Source: Caulobacter endophyticus (lineage in GTDB: Bacteria > Pseudomonadota > Alphaproteobacteria > Caulobacterales > Caulobacteraceae). Taken from it: a stretch of 64,000 bases of DNA. The notes under the pieces are model-generated. The model made no database searches, was not told where the DNA came from, and saw only the letters and a list, made by a program, of their open reading frames with translations. The DNA lies in NCBI RefSeq assembly GCF_003116815.1, contig NZ_QDKQ01000063.1, positions 1 through 64,000 of the forward strand, given 5' to 3'. Of this stretch, positions 11,704-20,666 are shown one piece after another. Position 1 is the first letter of the stretch. Every line of letters begins with the position of its first letter. The position numbers and the translations under genes were made by a program.

Positions 11704-14700
11704 TCAATGCGCCTGCGCCTCCACCGCCGGCGGGGCCGTCTTGACGGTCGCCAGCGACTTGCGGCCCGAGAGCCGGCGGATGACGTAGTAGAACACCGGC
11801 GTCAGGATCAGGCCGAAGACGGTCACGCCCAGCATGCCGGCGAACACCGCCACGCCCATGGCCCGGCGCATCTCGGCCCCGGCCCCGTGCGACACGACCA
11901 GCGGCCAGACGCCCATGATGAAGGCGATCGAGGTCATCAGGATGGGACGCAGGCGCAGGCGGCAGGCTTCCAGCACCGCCTGCAGCGGCGTGTCGCCCTC
12001 GATCTCGCGTTCGCGGGCGAACTCGACGATCAGGATGGCGTTCTTGCACGCCAGCCCCACCAGCACGATCAGGCCGATCTGGGTGAAGATGTTGTTGTCG
12101 CCGCCGGTGACCAGCACGCCGACCAGGGCCGACAGCAGGGTCATGGGCACGATCAGGATCACCACCAGCGGCAGGCTCCAGCTTTCGTACTGGGCCACCA
12201 GCACCAGGAAGGCCAGCAGCACGCACAGCGGGAAGATGTAGATCGCCGTGTTGCCGGCCAGGATCTGCTGGTAGGTCAGCTCGGTCCATTCGAAGCCGAT
12301 GCCGCCCGGCAGTTCCTCTGCCGCGATCTTCTCCAGCGCCGCCTGGGCCTGGCCGGTCGAGAAGCCGGGCGCCGGGCCGCCGTTGATCTCGGCGGTCAGC
12401 ATGCCGTTGTAGTGCATCTCGCGGTCGGGACCGGTGGCCTCCTTGAAGCTGACGAAGGCGCCCAGCGGGATCATCTGGCCGTCGCCGTTGCGGGTCTGCA
12501 GGCGCAGCATCTGCTCGGGCTGCAGACGGAAGTCCTGGTCGGCCTGCACGTTGACCTCGTAGGTCCGTCCGAAGCGGTTGAAGTCGTTGACGTACAGCGA
12601 GCCCAGATAGACCTGCAGGGTCTCGAAGAGGTCGGTCAGCGACACGCCCTGGGCGCGGGCCTTCTCGCGGTCGATATCGGCCTGGATCTTGGGCACGCTG
12701 ACCTGGTAGCTGGAGAACACGCCGGCCAGGGCCGGATCCTTCTGGGCCTTGGCGATGATCGCCTGGGTCTGCTTGTAGAGCTCGTCCGAGCCCAGGCCGG
12801 CCTTGTCGACGATCTGCATGCGGAAGCCGCCGATGGTGCCCAGCCCCTGCACGGACGGCGGCGGGAAGACCGCGATCTGGGCGTCGGGGATGGCGGCGAA
12901 CTTCTGGTTCAGCTGGCCTACGATGGCGCCGGCCGACAGGTCCTTGGAGCGGCGGTCCTTGAAGTCGCTGAGCGGGAAGAACACCGCGCCGGCGTTGGGG
13001 CTGTTGATGAAGCCGTTGGCCGACAGGCCAGGGAAGGCCACCGAGTGTTCGATGCCCGGGGTCTTCATGGCGATGTCGCCCATCTGCTTGATCACGGCCT
13101 CGGTGCGGTCCAGCGAGGCGGCGTCGGGCAGTTGCACGACGGCGACCACATAGGCCTTGTCCTGCTGCGGCACGAAGCCGGACGGGGTGCGGGCGAAGGC
13201 CAGCGCCGTCAGGACCAGCAGGCCGCCATAGACGAACAGCGAGGCGGTCGAACGGCCCAGGGTCATCTTCACGCCGCGGACATAGCCGTTCGAGGCGCGG
13301 TGGAAGACCTTGTTGAACGGAACGAACAGCCAGCCCAGCAGGCGGTCGATCAGCTTCTGGAAGCGGTCCTTGGGCGCGTGGTGCGACTTCAGGAGCACGG
13401 CGGCCAGGGCCGGCGACAGGGTCAGCGAGTTGACGGCCGAGATGATCGTCGAGATGGCGATCGTCAGGGCGAACTGACGGTAGAACTGGCCCGACAGGCC
13501 GGTGATGAAGGCCGTGGGGATGAACACCGCGCACAGCACCAGGGCCACGGCGATGATCGGGCCGGTGACCTCGCTCATCGCCTTGCGGGTGGCCTCGGGC
13601 GGCGACAGGCCGTTCTCGATATGCCGCTCGACGTTCTCGACCACGACGATGGCGTCATCGACGACGATGCCGATGGCCAGCACTAGGCCAAACAGGGTCA
13701 GAGCGTTGAGGCCGAAGCCCAGCAGCAGCATGATCGCGAAGGTGCCGATCAGCGACACCGGCACGGCCAGCAGCGGGATCACCGAGGCCCGCCAGCCCTG
13801 CAGGAAGATCACCACCACGATGACCACCAGGATGATGGCCTCGATCAGGGTGTGGACGACCGAGTCGATGCTTTCCTGCACGAAGGCGGTGGTGTCGTAG
13901 ATGATCTCGTAGTCGACGCCCTCGGGGAAATCCTTCTTCAGCTCCTGCATGGTCTTCTTGACCTCGGCCGCCATTTCCAGGGCGTTGGAGCCGGGGCGCT
14001 GGAAGATCGGCACGGCGACGGCCGACTTGTTGTCCAGCAGGGAGCGCAGGGCGTAGTTGTTGGCGCCCAGTTCGACGCGGGCCACGTCGCCCAGGCGGGT
14101 GATCTGGCCGTCGGCGCCCGAGCGGATGATGACGTTGCGGAACTGGTCCTCGTCGGTCAGGCGCCCGGGGGCGTTGATCGACAGCTGGAATTCGGCGCCC
14201 GAGCCGGCGTTGGGCGGCGCGCCCAACTGGCCGGCGGCCACCTGGACGTTCTGCTCGCGCAGGGCCCGCACGACGTCGCCGGCGGTCATGCCGAGGGCCG
14301 CCACCTTCTCCGGATCCAGCCACACCCGCATGGAGTAGGCGCCGGCGCCGAAGATCTGCACGTCGCCCACGCCGTCGATGCGCTTCAGCCGGTCGCGCAC
14401 GTTCAGCTGCGCGTAGTTGCTGAGGTACAGCATGTCGTAGCGGTTGTTGGGCGAGATCATGTGCACGACCAGGGTCAGGTCGGGCGAGGCCTTGTTGGTG
14501 GTCACGCCGATGCGCTGCACCTCCTGGGGCAGTTTCGGCAGGGCCTGGGCCACGCGGTTCTGCACCTGCACCTGGGCCTTATCCAGGTCGGTGCCGAGCG
14601 CGAAGGTCACGGTCAGGATCATGGCCCCGTCCGAGGCCGACTGGGACGACTGGTAGATCATCCCCTCGACGCCGTTGATGGCCTGTTCCAGCGGCGAGGC

Positions 14701-14889
14701 GACGGTCTCGCCGATCACCGACGGGTTGGCGCCCGGATAGGCCGCGCGCACCACGACGGTCGGCGGCACCACTTCGGGGTACTCGCTGATCGGCAGGTTG
14801 GGCAGGGCCACCAGCCCCGCGATGAAGATGACGATGGACAGCACGGCGGCGAACCGCGGTCGTCCGACGAAGAATTTTGCGAAATTCAT
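11704..14889 (-). CDS. RND multidrug efflux pump, HAE1 (AcrB/MexF) family permease
   Basis: 1061 residues, the expected size. Starts MNFAKFFVGRPRFAAVLSIV with the first membrane helix; 12 helices and two large periplasmic loops are expected. The proton-relay aspartates are visible in IGIVVDDAIVVVENVERH, and the family segments GVPVSLIGTFAIM-like and LTLSPALAAVLLKSH are present. It exports drugs or metabolites from the periplasm or inner membrane with proton import. Between the adaptor gene (upstream) and the lipoprotein duct (downstream), all on the minus strand. In Caulobacter crescentus an AcrAB2-NodT pump under the TetR regulator TipR has this composition; orthology here is my inference. 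Confidence 0.95.
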   Translation of the reverse strand: MNFAKFFVGRPRFAAVLSIVIFIAGLVALPNLPISEYPEVVPPTVVVRAAYPGANPSVIGETVASPLEQAINGVEGMIYQSSQSASDGAMILTVTFALGTDLDKAQVQVQNRVAQALPKLPQEVQRIGVTTNKASPDLTLVVHMISPNNRYDMLYLSNYAQLNVRDRLKRIDGVGDVQIFGAGAYSMRVWLDPEKVAALGMTAGDVVRALREQNVQVAAGQLGAPPNAGSGAEFQLSINAPGRLTDEDQFRNVIIRSGADGQITRLGDVARVELGANNYALRSLLDNKSAVAVPIFQRPGSNALEMAAEVKKTMQELKKDFPEGVDYEIIYDTTAFVQESIDSVVHTLIEAIILVVIVVVIFLQGWRASVIPLLAVPVSLIGTFAIMLLLGFGLNALTLFGLVLAIGIVVDDAIVVVENVERHIENGLSPPEATRKAMSEVTGPIIAVALVLCAVFIPTAFITGLSGQFYRQFALTIAISTIISAVNSLTLSPALAAVLLKSHHAPKDRFQKLIDRLLGWLFVPFNKVFHRASNGYVRGVKMTLGRSTASLFVYGGLLVLTALAFARTPSGFVPQQDKAYVVAVVQLPDAASLDRTEAVIKQMGDIAMKTPGIEHSVAFPGLSANGFINSPNAGAVFFPLSDFKDRRSKDLSAGAIVGQLNQKFAAIPDAQIAVFPPPSVQGLGTIGGFRMQIVDKAGLGSDELYKQTQAIIAKAQKDPALAGVFSSYQVSVPKIQADIDREKARAQGVSLTDLFETLQVYLGSLYVNDFNRFGRTYEVNVQADQDFRLQPEQMLRLQTRNGDGQMIPLGAFVSFKEATGPDREMHYNGMLTAEINGGPAPGFSTGQAQAALEKIAAEELPGGIGFEWTELTYQQILAGNTAIYIFPLCVLLAFLVLVAQYESWSLPLVVILIVPMTLLSALVGVLVTGGDNNIFTQIGLIVLVGLACKNAILIVEFAREREIEGDTPLQAVLEACRLRLRPILMTSIAFIMGVWPLVVSHGAGAEMRRAMGVAVFAGMLGVTVFGLILTPVFYYVIRRLSGRKSLATVKTAPPAVEAQAH

Positions 14890-14929
14890 GGGGAGCGTCC
14901 GGCAAGGGGAGGGACGTAAGGGGGCGTTC

Positions 14930-15050
14930 CCTCCCCCTGGATGGGGGAGGGCTAGGGTGGGGGTGTCTGCGGCGGTGGGGCTGGCGCCTTATCCTGACGC
15001 GCTGTCACCCCCATCCCCGGCCCTTCCCCCATCGAGGGGGAAGGGAGAGG
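14930..15050. repeat. palindromic intergenic repeats between adaptor and pump genes
   Basis: Two inverted units, CCTCCCCCTGGATGGGGGAGG at the left and CCTTCCCCCATCGAGGGGG at the right, joined by spacer arms GTGGGGGTGTC and CTGTCACCCCCATC. Same design as 11571-11697. Confidence 0.8.
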
Positions 15051-15053
15051 GCA

Positions 15054-16229
15054 CTAGTTCTGGCTCGTGCTCGTGGCCACCGAGGCCACCTTCTGCGGGC
15101 CGACTTCCAGCTGGCCCAGATCCGCGGCCTGGGTCTTCACCGCCACCGGAGCGACGGTGTCGCCGGGCTTGACCTTCTGCAGGCCGCCGACGATCACCCG
15201 GTCGCCGGGCTTGAGGCCCTGGCGGACGACGCGCAGGTTGCCGGCCAGCGGACCTACCTCGACCGGGCGGTACTGGGCCTTGTTGTCGGCGCCGACGACG
15301 ATGACGTAGCGCTTGCCCAGGTCGGTCGCGATGGCGCGGTCGGGCGCCAGGGCGACGGTCTGGCTGGCGGCGCTGACCAGGCGGATGCGGGCGAACAGGC
15401 CCGGCGTGAACTTGCCGTCGGCATTGGCGAAGATCGCCCGGCCGCTGATCGTGCCGCTCTTGGCGTCGAGCGCGTTGTCGATGAACGACAGCTTGCCCTC
15501 GTGCGGATAGCCGTCTTCGGTCATCAGGCCCATATAGACGGGGCTTTGCTTGCCGCGCTCGGCGGCGGCGTACTTCAGGAAGGTCTGCTCGTCGGCGCTG
15601 AAGGCCGCATAGATGGGCGCGTCGGAGACCACGGTGGTCAGCATGTCGGCCTGGGTGACCAGGTTGCCGCGGGTGATGCGGGCCTTGGAGACGCGGCCGT
15701 CGATCGGCGAGACCACGCGGGTCCATTCCAGGTTCAGGCGGGCGGTCTGCAGGGCGGCCTGGGCGGCGGCGAGATTGGCCTGGGCGGCCTTTTCCTCGGA
15801 GGCCAGGCGGTCGAATTCGCTGCGGGCCAGGGCGTTCTGGTCGATCAGCCGCTGGCCGCGCTCGCGGTTGACGACGGCCAGGTCGAGGCCGGCCTTGGCC
15901 CGGGCCACCTCGGCGCCGGCGCGGGCGGCTTCGGCCTGGAACGGGCGCGGGTCGATCTCGAACAACACCTGGCCCTTGCGGACATAGGCGCCTTCGGAAA
16001 AGCGCACGGCGTTCACGTAGCCGCCGACCCGGGGGCGGATGTCGACGGTGTCGACCGCCTCGAGGCGGCCGGTGAAGTCGTCCCACTGGCGCAGCGACTT
16101 GAAGGCCACGTCGGCGACGGTGACCTGCACGGCGGGGGCGGGGCCCTGTTCGGGCTTGGCCTGGGCGCTGCAGGCGGCGAGAACTGCCAGCGCGGCGAGG
16201 CCGGCGAAGGTGTTGATGGCTTGGCGCAT
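15054..16229 (-). CDS. RND efflux periplasmic adaptor (MexE/AcrA type)
   Basis: 391 residues. The start ATG at 16229 gives a lipoprotein signal MRQAINTFAGLAALAVLAAC with lipidated Cys20; the longer frame upstream has no such signal. Lipoyl-like segment RVGGYVNAVRFSEGAYVRKGQ and FEIDPRPFQAE, then a coiled-coil hairpin of about 60 residues, then WTRVVSPIDGRVSKARITRGN mark a membrane fusion protein. It links the inner membrane pump and the outer membrane duct. First gene of the efflux operon, so it carries the promoter controlled by the divergent TetR protein. Confidence 0.94.
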   Translation of the reverse strand: MRQAINTFAGLAALAVLAACSAQAKPEQGPAPAVQVTVADVAFKSLRQWDDFTGRLEAVDTVDIRPRVGGYVNAVRFSEGAYVRKGQVLFEIDPRPFQAEAARAGAEVARAKAGLDLAVVNRERGQRLIDQNALARSEFDRLASEEKAAQANLAAAQAALQTARLNLEWTRVVSPIDGRVSKARITRGNLVTQADMLTTVVSDAPIYAAFSADEQTFLKYAAAERGKQSPVYMGLMTEDGYPHEGKLSFIDNALDAKSGTISGRAIFANADGKFTPGLFARIRLVSAASQTVALAPDRAIATDLGKRYVIVVGADNKAQYRPVEVGPLAGNLRVVRQGLKPGDRVIVGGLQKVKPGDTVAPVAVKTQAADLGQLEVGPQKVASVATSTSQN

Positions 16230-16300
16230 CGGAAGACCTGTCGAGAAAGACACCCGGGGGAGCGGGCGGACGGGGAGGAGAAGCAGGTACGCTTGGGGAA

Positions 16301-16480
16301 CTATTCCCAGGTCGGCGGACGGTAGGGCCGCGACGACCGGGGGCGGGGCTTGGGCGCGGCGGCCTTGCCGATCCACCGCTGGATCGACCGGCCGTGACGC
16401 GCGGCGCTGGCCAGCCACCCTGTGGAGAGGCAGGCCTGGGTCGCTTCGGGGGCGGCGTTGATGTCGCTCGCGTTCGGCAT
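16301..16480 (-). CDS. small basic hypothetical protein ahead of the efflux operon
   Basis: 59 residues from ATG 16480, which has GGAG eight bases upstream; a TTG at 16498 is an alternative. The product starts MPNASDINAAPEATQACLS and ends in a Pro/Arg-rich tail (APKPRPRSSRPYRPPTWE). No membrane segment. It would be the first gene transcribed from the efflux promoter. No family recognised; it might be a leader or a real small protein. Confidence 0.45.
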   Translation of the reverse strand: MPNASDINAAPEATQACLSTGWLASAARHGRSIQRWIGKAAAPKPRPRSSRPYRPPTWE

Positions 16481-16573
16481 GGCTTGCGCTCCGTTCAAGG
16501 GGTAATAGGGGGAGAAATGTCGCAGGGTCTGTTGCTTGACTTGGCTCGGCGGAATTACGATTTAGGATGTGAC

Positions 16574-16589
16574 GATACCGTTCGGTATC
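16574..16589. promoter_or_regulatory. palindromic operator between efflux operon and tetR
   Basis: GATACCG-TT-CGGTATC has perfect 7-base arms. It lies 75 bases before the tetR ATG and 94 bases before the small gene at 16480 on the other strand, the expected place for a TetR-family operator controlling both directions. Confidence 0.65.
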
Positions 16590-16648
16590 ACTCCATGGCG
16601 GAGAGATACTGACCGGTAACTCTCACGTCAAGGCGAGGTGCTGCGAAA

Positions 16649-17290
16649 ATGGCTGCGAGAAAATCTGGGGAGGTCGGCTCGGGGGAGCTGGGAGCCGGGA
16701 CGGCGTGCGCGCCGGACGGTCCGCCGGCGTCCAAGAGGCCCGCCCGCGACCGGATCTTCGAGACGGCCCGCGAGCTCTTCTACCAGCACGGCATCCGGGC
16801 GGTCGGCGTCGAGGCCATCGCGGCCGAGGCCGAGGCCACCAAGATGACCCTGTACCGGAACTTCCCGTCCAAGGACGAGCTGGTCGCCGAGGTGCTGCGC
16901 GAACAGGAGCGCGAATACTGGGCCTGGTGGGACGGCGTCACGGCCATGTGCTGCAGCGATCCGCGCGGCCAGCTCGAGGCGATTTTCGACGCCTTCGAGA
17001 CCAAGGCCTGCGACATGAACATCCACGGCTGCCCGCTGGCCAACGCCGCCATCGAGCTGCACGAGGAGAACCATCCCGCCCAGCAGGTGTCGGTGAACTA
17101 CAAGCGCTCGCTGCACGGCCGGCTGATCGACCTGTGCCGCCGCGCCGGCGCCGCCGATGACGAACTGGCCGACGCCCTGATGCTCTTGATGGAGGGCTCC
17201 TACACCGCCCGCGTCACCCTCGGCGCCGACGGTCCCGCCCGCTCGGTGGCCCGCGCCGCGCGCAGCCTGATCCGGGTGCACCTGGGATAG
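16649..17290 (+). CDS. TetR/AcrR family transcriptional regulator, divergent from RND pump
   Basis: 213 residues. The helix-turn-helix domain spans about residues 33-80 (RDRIFETARELFYQHGIRAV, then TKMTLYRNFPSKDELVAEVL). The N-terminal 30 residues are a Gly/Pro-rich extension. The C-terminal ligand-binding domain contains several Cys (MCCSDP, KACDMN, HGCPLAN, LCRRAG), which could allow thiol sensing. Divergent from the efflux operon with a palindrome between, so it is most likely its local repressor, released by a pump substrate. It resembles the second TetR protein of this window (58198-58812) closely over the HTH and the C-terminal half. Confidence 0.9.
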   Translation: MAARKSGEVGSGELGAGTACAPDGPPASKRPARDRIFETARELFYQHGIRAVGVEAIAAEAEATKMTLYRNFPSKDELVAEVLREQEREYWAWWDGVTAMCCSDPRGQLEAIFDAFETKACDMNIHGCPLANAAIELHEENHPAQQVSVNYKRSLHGRLIDLCRRAGAADDELADALMLLMEGSYTARVTLGADGPARSVARAARSLIRVHLG

Positions 17291-17315
17291 GGGTCCCGTT
17301 CGGCTTCGCCCGAAG

Positions 17316-17371
17316 ATCCTCCCCCCTCCGGGGCCCTCTGGGGGAGGTGGCCCGGAGGGCCGGAGGGGGGC
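17316..17371. repeat. palindromic intergenic repeat
   Basis: One composite unit with CCCCCCTCCGGGGCCC, CTGGGGGAGGTGGCCC and GGGCCGGAGGGGGG arms, of the same family as the repeats at 10103, 20111 and 22073. It lies between convergent genes (tetR and the phosphatase) and could terminate both. Confidence 0.8.
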
Positions 17372-17424
17372 GTTTCGAAGTTGGTCGTTTCTTCGGCGAC
17401 GCCTCTCCATTCAAGGAGAGCGTC

Positions 17425-17886
17425 CTATCGCCCGATCTTCGCCGCCAGCCCGCGCGCCCCGGCCACGGCGTCGGCCCAGGTGACCTCGAACCCGGCGTCG
17501 TCGCCGTAGTATGGATCGGCCACGGCCTCTCCGGCCCGCCCCTCGACGTGATCCAGCAGCAGGCTCAGCCGCGCGCGGCTCCCCGCCGGCGCCAGGCGCT
17601 TCAGGTTGCGCAGGTTGTCGAGATCCAGCGCCACCACATGGTCGAAGCGCTCGAAGTCGCCGGCCGTCACCTGCCGGGCCGCATAGCCGCCGATCTCCAC
17701 CCCATGCCTTCGCGCCGTCGCCTGCGCCCGCCGATCCGGCGGATCGCCCGCGTGCCAGCCGCCGGTGCCGGCGGAATCCACGACCACGTCCAACCCCAGC
17801 CGTTTGACCTCCAGCCTGAACGCGGCCTCGGCCAACGGCGAGCGACAGATATTGCCCAGGCAGACGAAGAGTACGGAAACGCTCAT
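17425..17886 (-). CDS. low molecular weight protein-tyrosine-phosphatase
   Basis: 153 residues. The N-terminal P-loop is VCLGNICRSPLAE with nucleophile Cys9 and Arg15 (C-X5-R), and the general acid is Asp124 in the DPYYG motif; SAGT at 38-41 is also conserved. It removes phosphate from tyrosine, or in some bacteria from arginine or polysaccharide-export tyrosine kinases. No kinase or capsule gene is next to it, so the substrate is open. Monocistronic between a repeat and tRNA-Arg. Confidence 0.94.
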   Translation of the reverse strand: MSVSVLFVCLGNICRSPLAEAAFRLEVKRLGLDVVVDSAGTGGWHAGDPPDRRAQATARRHGVEIGGYAARQVTAGDFERFDHVVALDLDNLRNLKRLAPAGSRARLSLLLDHVEGRAGEAVADPYYGDDAGFEVTWADAVAGARGLAAKIGR

Positions 17887-17960
17887 GCCGCAGCGCTAAG
17901 GCCAAACCCGCCGCGCCGGCAACTCTGAATTTTCAGGAGGTTCTTCAAGGAGAAGAAGAA

Positions 17961-18037
17961 TGGCGCGCCCGGAACGATTCGAACGTCCGACCCTCAGATT
18001 CGTAGTCTGATGCTCTATCCAGCTGAGCTACGGGCGC
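17961..18037 (-). tRNA. tRNA-Arg (anticodon ACG)
   Basis: Reverse strand 77 nt with encoded CCA. Acceptor GCGCCCG pairs with CGGGCGC; D-arm GCTCAGCTGGATAGAGC; anticodon stem TCAGA/TCTGA around CTACGAA; T-arm CGGAC-GTTCGAATC-GTTCC. Identical to the gene at 25784-25860. ACG is read as inosine-CG after TadA editing. Confidence 0.97.
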
Positions 18038-18325
18038 GCACTGCCTTGCGGCGAGGCGGGGGAGATACCCCGGACCCTGGGGGTGTGCAAGCGTCTTGTC
18101 GCAAGAAAGTCGCCGAAGCCGGTGGATAACCGCGCGATCCCTTGAAACATAAGGGTTTCCGGTGGTGAAAAAGATGTCGCAGGGGCGTGCGCGGGCGATT
18201 TTTCGCGAGCGTGGTGGCGGCGTCGGGGGCATGGTTCGTCGAATCTCCGCCGTCCGAGTCGGATTTCCGACGCCCTGGCCGGCCCGTTTCGCGCCCCAAC
18301 GCCCGGTCTTCCGAAGGATCCGCCC

Positions 18326-20095
18326 ATGCGCCTGCCCGTTCTCGCCGCCCTCGCCGTCCTGACCGCTTGCGGGGGGATCGCCGGCTGCGCGACCACGGCG
18401 GCGGCGCCGGATGCGGTCAAGCCGGCCGTCTCGGCGCCGAAGACCGCTCCCAGGACGTCTGGCGCGGCCGCCGCCTACAGCCCGCGCGGCATGGTGGCCT
18501 CGGCCAATCCGCTGGCCACCGAAGCGGGCCTGCGGGTGTTGCGCGAAGGCGGTTCGGCGGTCGACGCCGCCGTGGCCGTGCAGGCGGTGCTGGGCCTGGT
18601 GGAGCCGCAGAGCTCGGGCCTGGGCGGCGGCTCGTTCATGGTCTTCTACGACGCCAGGACCGGCAAGGTGACGGCCTATGACGGCCGCGAGACCGCCCCG
18701 GCGGCCGCGACGCCGGCCCTGTTCCTGGGCGACGACGGCAAGCCGGTGTCGTTCATCGCCGCGGTGCTGTCGGGCCGCTCGACCGGCGTGCCGGGCGCAG
18801 TGGCCATGCTAGCCCAGGCCCAGAAGGAGTACGGCGCCATCGGCTGGGACCGCCTGTTCCTCGACGCCGAAAAGCTGGCCGACCAGGGCTTCGTGGTCAG
18901 TCCCCGCCTGGCCTCGATGATCAACGGCCGCTCGCCCCAGGGCCAGACGCCCGACGCAACCGCCTATTTCACCAAGCCGGGCGGCCAGCGCTACCAGGCC
19001 GGAGAGACGCTGAAGAACCCCGCCTACGCCGCCACCGTGCGCCGCCTGGCCGCCGAAGGTCCCTCGGCCCTCTATGAAGGCCCGCTGGCGCAGGCCATCG
19101 TCGCCAAGCTGCACGAGGGCGAGCGCCCTTCGGCCATGACCCTGGCGGACCTGAAGGCCTACAAGCCGCGCTCGGACGACGCCCTGTGCCGGCCGTGGAA
19201 GGTCTACACCGTCTGCGTGCCCAACCCGTCGTCGAGCGGGGTGTCGCTGCTGCAGGCGCTGCTGATGCTCGAGCACACCGACATCTCAAGGCGCAACCGG
19301 AACGACCCGATCGCCTGGACCCAGATCGCCGAGGCCGAGCGCGTCATGTACGCCGACCGCGACCGCTATGTCGGCGACCCGGGCAAGGTGAGCGTGCCGG
19401 TCGAAGGGCTGCTGGAGCCGGCCTATGTGAAGGCGCGCGCCAGGCTGATTGGCGAGACGGCCGGTCCCGCCCCGAGCTTTGGCCTGCCCAAGGGCGCGCC
19501 CAGGGTCGGTCCGGACTCGACGATCGAGCCGGGCGGCACCACCCACTTCGTGATCGTCGACGCGGCCGGCAACGTGGTGTCGATGACCACCACGGTCGAG
19601 AGCATCTTCGGCTCGGGCCGGATGGTCGGCGGCTTCTTCCTCAACAACCAGCTGACCGACTTCAACTTTGCGCCGACCGACAAGGACGGCCTGCCCGGCG
19701 CCAACGCCGTGGCCGGGGGCAAGCGCCCGCGCTCGTCGATGTCGCCGGTTGTGGTGCTGGACGGCAAGGGCAAGTTCCTGGCCGCCGTCGGCTCGCCGGG
19801 CGGCTCGGCCATCCTGTCCTATAATCTGAAGGCCATGGTCGGGGTGTTCGACTGGGGCCTGTCGATGCAGGAGGCCGTCGCCCTGCCCAACCTGGTGGCG
19901 CGCGGCGACACTTTCTCGGGCGAGGTGGGCCGCTTCGGCCCCGAACTGACCGCGGCCCTGCAGGCGCGCGGCGTTATGGTCAAGGAAGGCCAGAACGAGA
20001 ATTCGGGACTGCACGGGGTGATCGTGCGTGAGGGCGGCGTGCTGGAAGGCGGCGCGGATCCGCGTCGCGAAGGCGTGGCCAAGGGTCTGGAGTAG
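18326..20095 (+). CDS. ggt: gamma-glutamyltransferase, exported
   Basis: 589 residues. The N-terminus MRLPVLAALAVLTACGG is a signal with a possible lipobox (Cys15, alternatively Cys21). The proenzyme is cleaved before the catalytic threonine of the small subunit: Thr405 in GGTTHFVIVD. Other family marks are GLGGGSFMVFYD, DGRETAP, and SSMSPVVVLDGKG plus GSPGGSAIL near the gamma-glutamyl binding site. It hydrolyses or transfers gamma-glutamyl groups of glutathione and related peptides in the periplasm. The Ala/Pro/Thr-rich residues 22-55 are a linker. No partner gene adjacent. Confidence 0.95.
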   Translation: MRLPVLAALAVLTACGGIAGCATTAAAPDAVKPAVSAPKTAPRTSGAAAAYSPRGMVASANPLATEAGLRVLREGGSAVDAAVAVQAVLGLVEPQSSGLGGGSFMVFYDARTGKVTAYDGRETAPAAATPALFLGDDGKPVSFIAAVLSGRSTGVPGAVAMLAQAQKEYGAIGWDRLFLDAEKLADQGFVVSPRLASMINGRSPQGQTPDATAYFTKPGGQRYQAGETLKNPAYAATVRRLAAEGPSALYEGPLAQAIVAKLHEGERPSAMTLADLKAYKPRSDDALCRPWKVYTVCVPNPSSSGVSLLQALLMLEHTDISRRNRNDPIAWTQIAEAERVMYADRDRYVGDPGKVSVPVEGLLEPAYVKARARLIGETAGPAPSFGLPKGAPRVGPDSTIEPGGTTHFVIVDAAGNVVSMTTTVESIFGSGRMVGGFFLNNQLTDFNFAPTDKDGLPGANAVAGGKRPRSSMSPVVVLDGKGKFLAAVGSPGGSAILSYNLKAMVGVFDWGLSMQEAVALPNLVARGDTFSGEVGRFGPELTAALQARGVMVKEGQNENSGLHGVIVREGGVLEGGADPRREGVAKGLE

Positions 20096-20110
20096 GCGCT
20101 GGGAATAGAT

Positions 20111-20225
20111 CCTCCCCCTGAAGGGGGAGGTGGCCCGAAGGGCCGGAGGGGGAAGCGGCTGCTGAAGCGCCGCTATCACTTCCCCCTCAGTCGGCTTCGC
20201 CGACAGCTCCCCCTTCAGGGGGAGC
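20111..20225. repeat. pair of palindromic intergenic repeats
   Basis: Unit 20111-20153 (CCTCCCCCTGAAGGGGGAGG then GGCCCGAAGGGCC and GGAGGGGG) faces unit 20180-20225 (TTCCCCCTCAG, GGCTTCGCC, CTCCCCCTTCAGGGGGAG). They lie between convergent ggt and the thioesterase gene and probably act as a two-way transcription stop. Confidence 0.85.
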
Positions 20226-20231
20226 ATCTTT

Positions 20232-20663
20232 CTACGGCAGCGGACGCGGCTTGCGGTCTTCGCCGATGGCGACGAACGTGAACACGCCCTGCGTCACCTT
20301 GTGGGCCTTCTCGCCATCGCGGCGGCGGCGCCAGGCTTCGACCTCGACCTTCAGCGAGGTGCGGCCCGTATGGACGATGCGCGCGAACAGGCTGACCTCG
20401 TCGCCGACGAACACCGGGCTGATGAACACCATGCCGTCGACGGCGATGGTGGCGCAGCGGCCGGCCGCCCGGTGGAAGGCGATCGAGGCCGCGGCCAGGT
20501 CCATCTGAGACAGCAGCCAGCCGCCGAAGATGTCGCCTTCGGGGTTGGTGTCCGAGGGCATGGCGATGGCGCGCAGGACCGGCGGGTCGTGCGGCCACTC
20601 GGCGGCTTCCCACGCCTTGGCGAGGGTCTCGGCGCGCGGGCCGGAGAGCGAGGAATCGTCCAC
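20232..20663 (-). CDS. acyl-CoA thioesterase (hotdog fold, YciA type)
   Basis: 143 residues. The segment MPSDTNPEGDIFGGWLLSQM carries the Asn-x-x-Gly-x-x-Phe-Gly-Gly pattern of YciA/ACOT hotdog thioesterases, with the catalytic Asp in the same stretch, and AARCATIAVDGMVFISPVFVGD-like sequence follows. It hydrolyses acyl-CoA to free acid and CoA in the cytoplasm. Three bases separate its ATG from the stop of the upstream zinc-finger gene, so they form one transcript. Confidence 0.9.
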   Translation of the reverse strand: MDDSSLSGPRAETLAKAWEAAEWPHDPPVLRAIAMPSDTNPEGDIFGGWLLSQMDLAAASIAFHRAAGRCATIAVDGMVFISPVFVGDEVSLFARIVHTGRTSLKVEVEAWRRRRDGEKAHKVTQGVFTFVAIGEDRKPRPLP

Positions 20664-20666
20664 GGG

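Noticed and set aside
10154-13534. 1126-codon minus-strand frame that looks like a fusion of pump and outer membrane factor
   Set aside because: The first 600 codons are a wrong-frame reading of the RND pump. The real gene starts at the lipoprotein signal at 11551.
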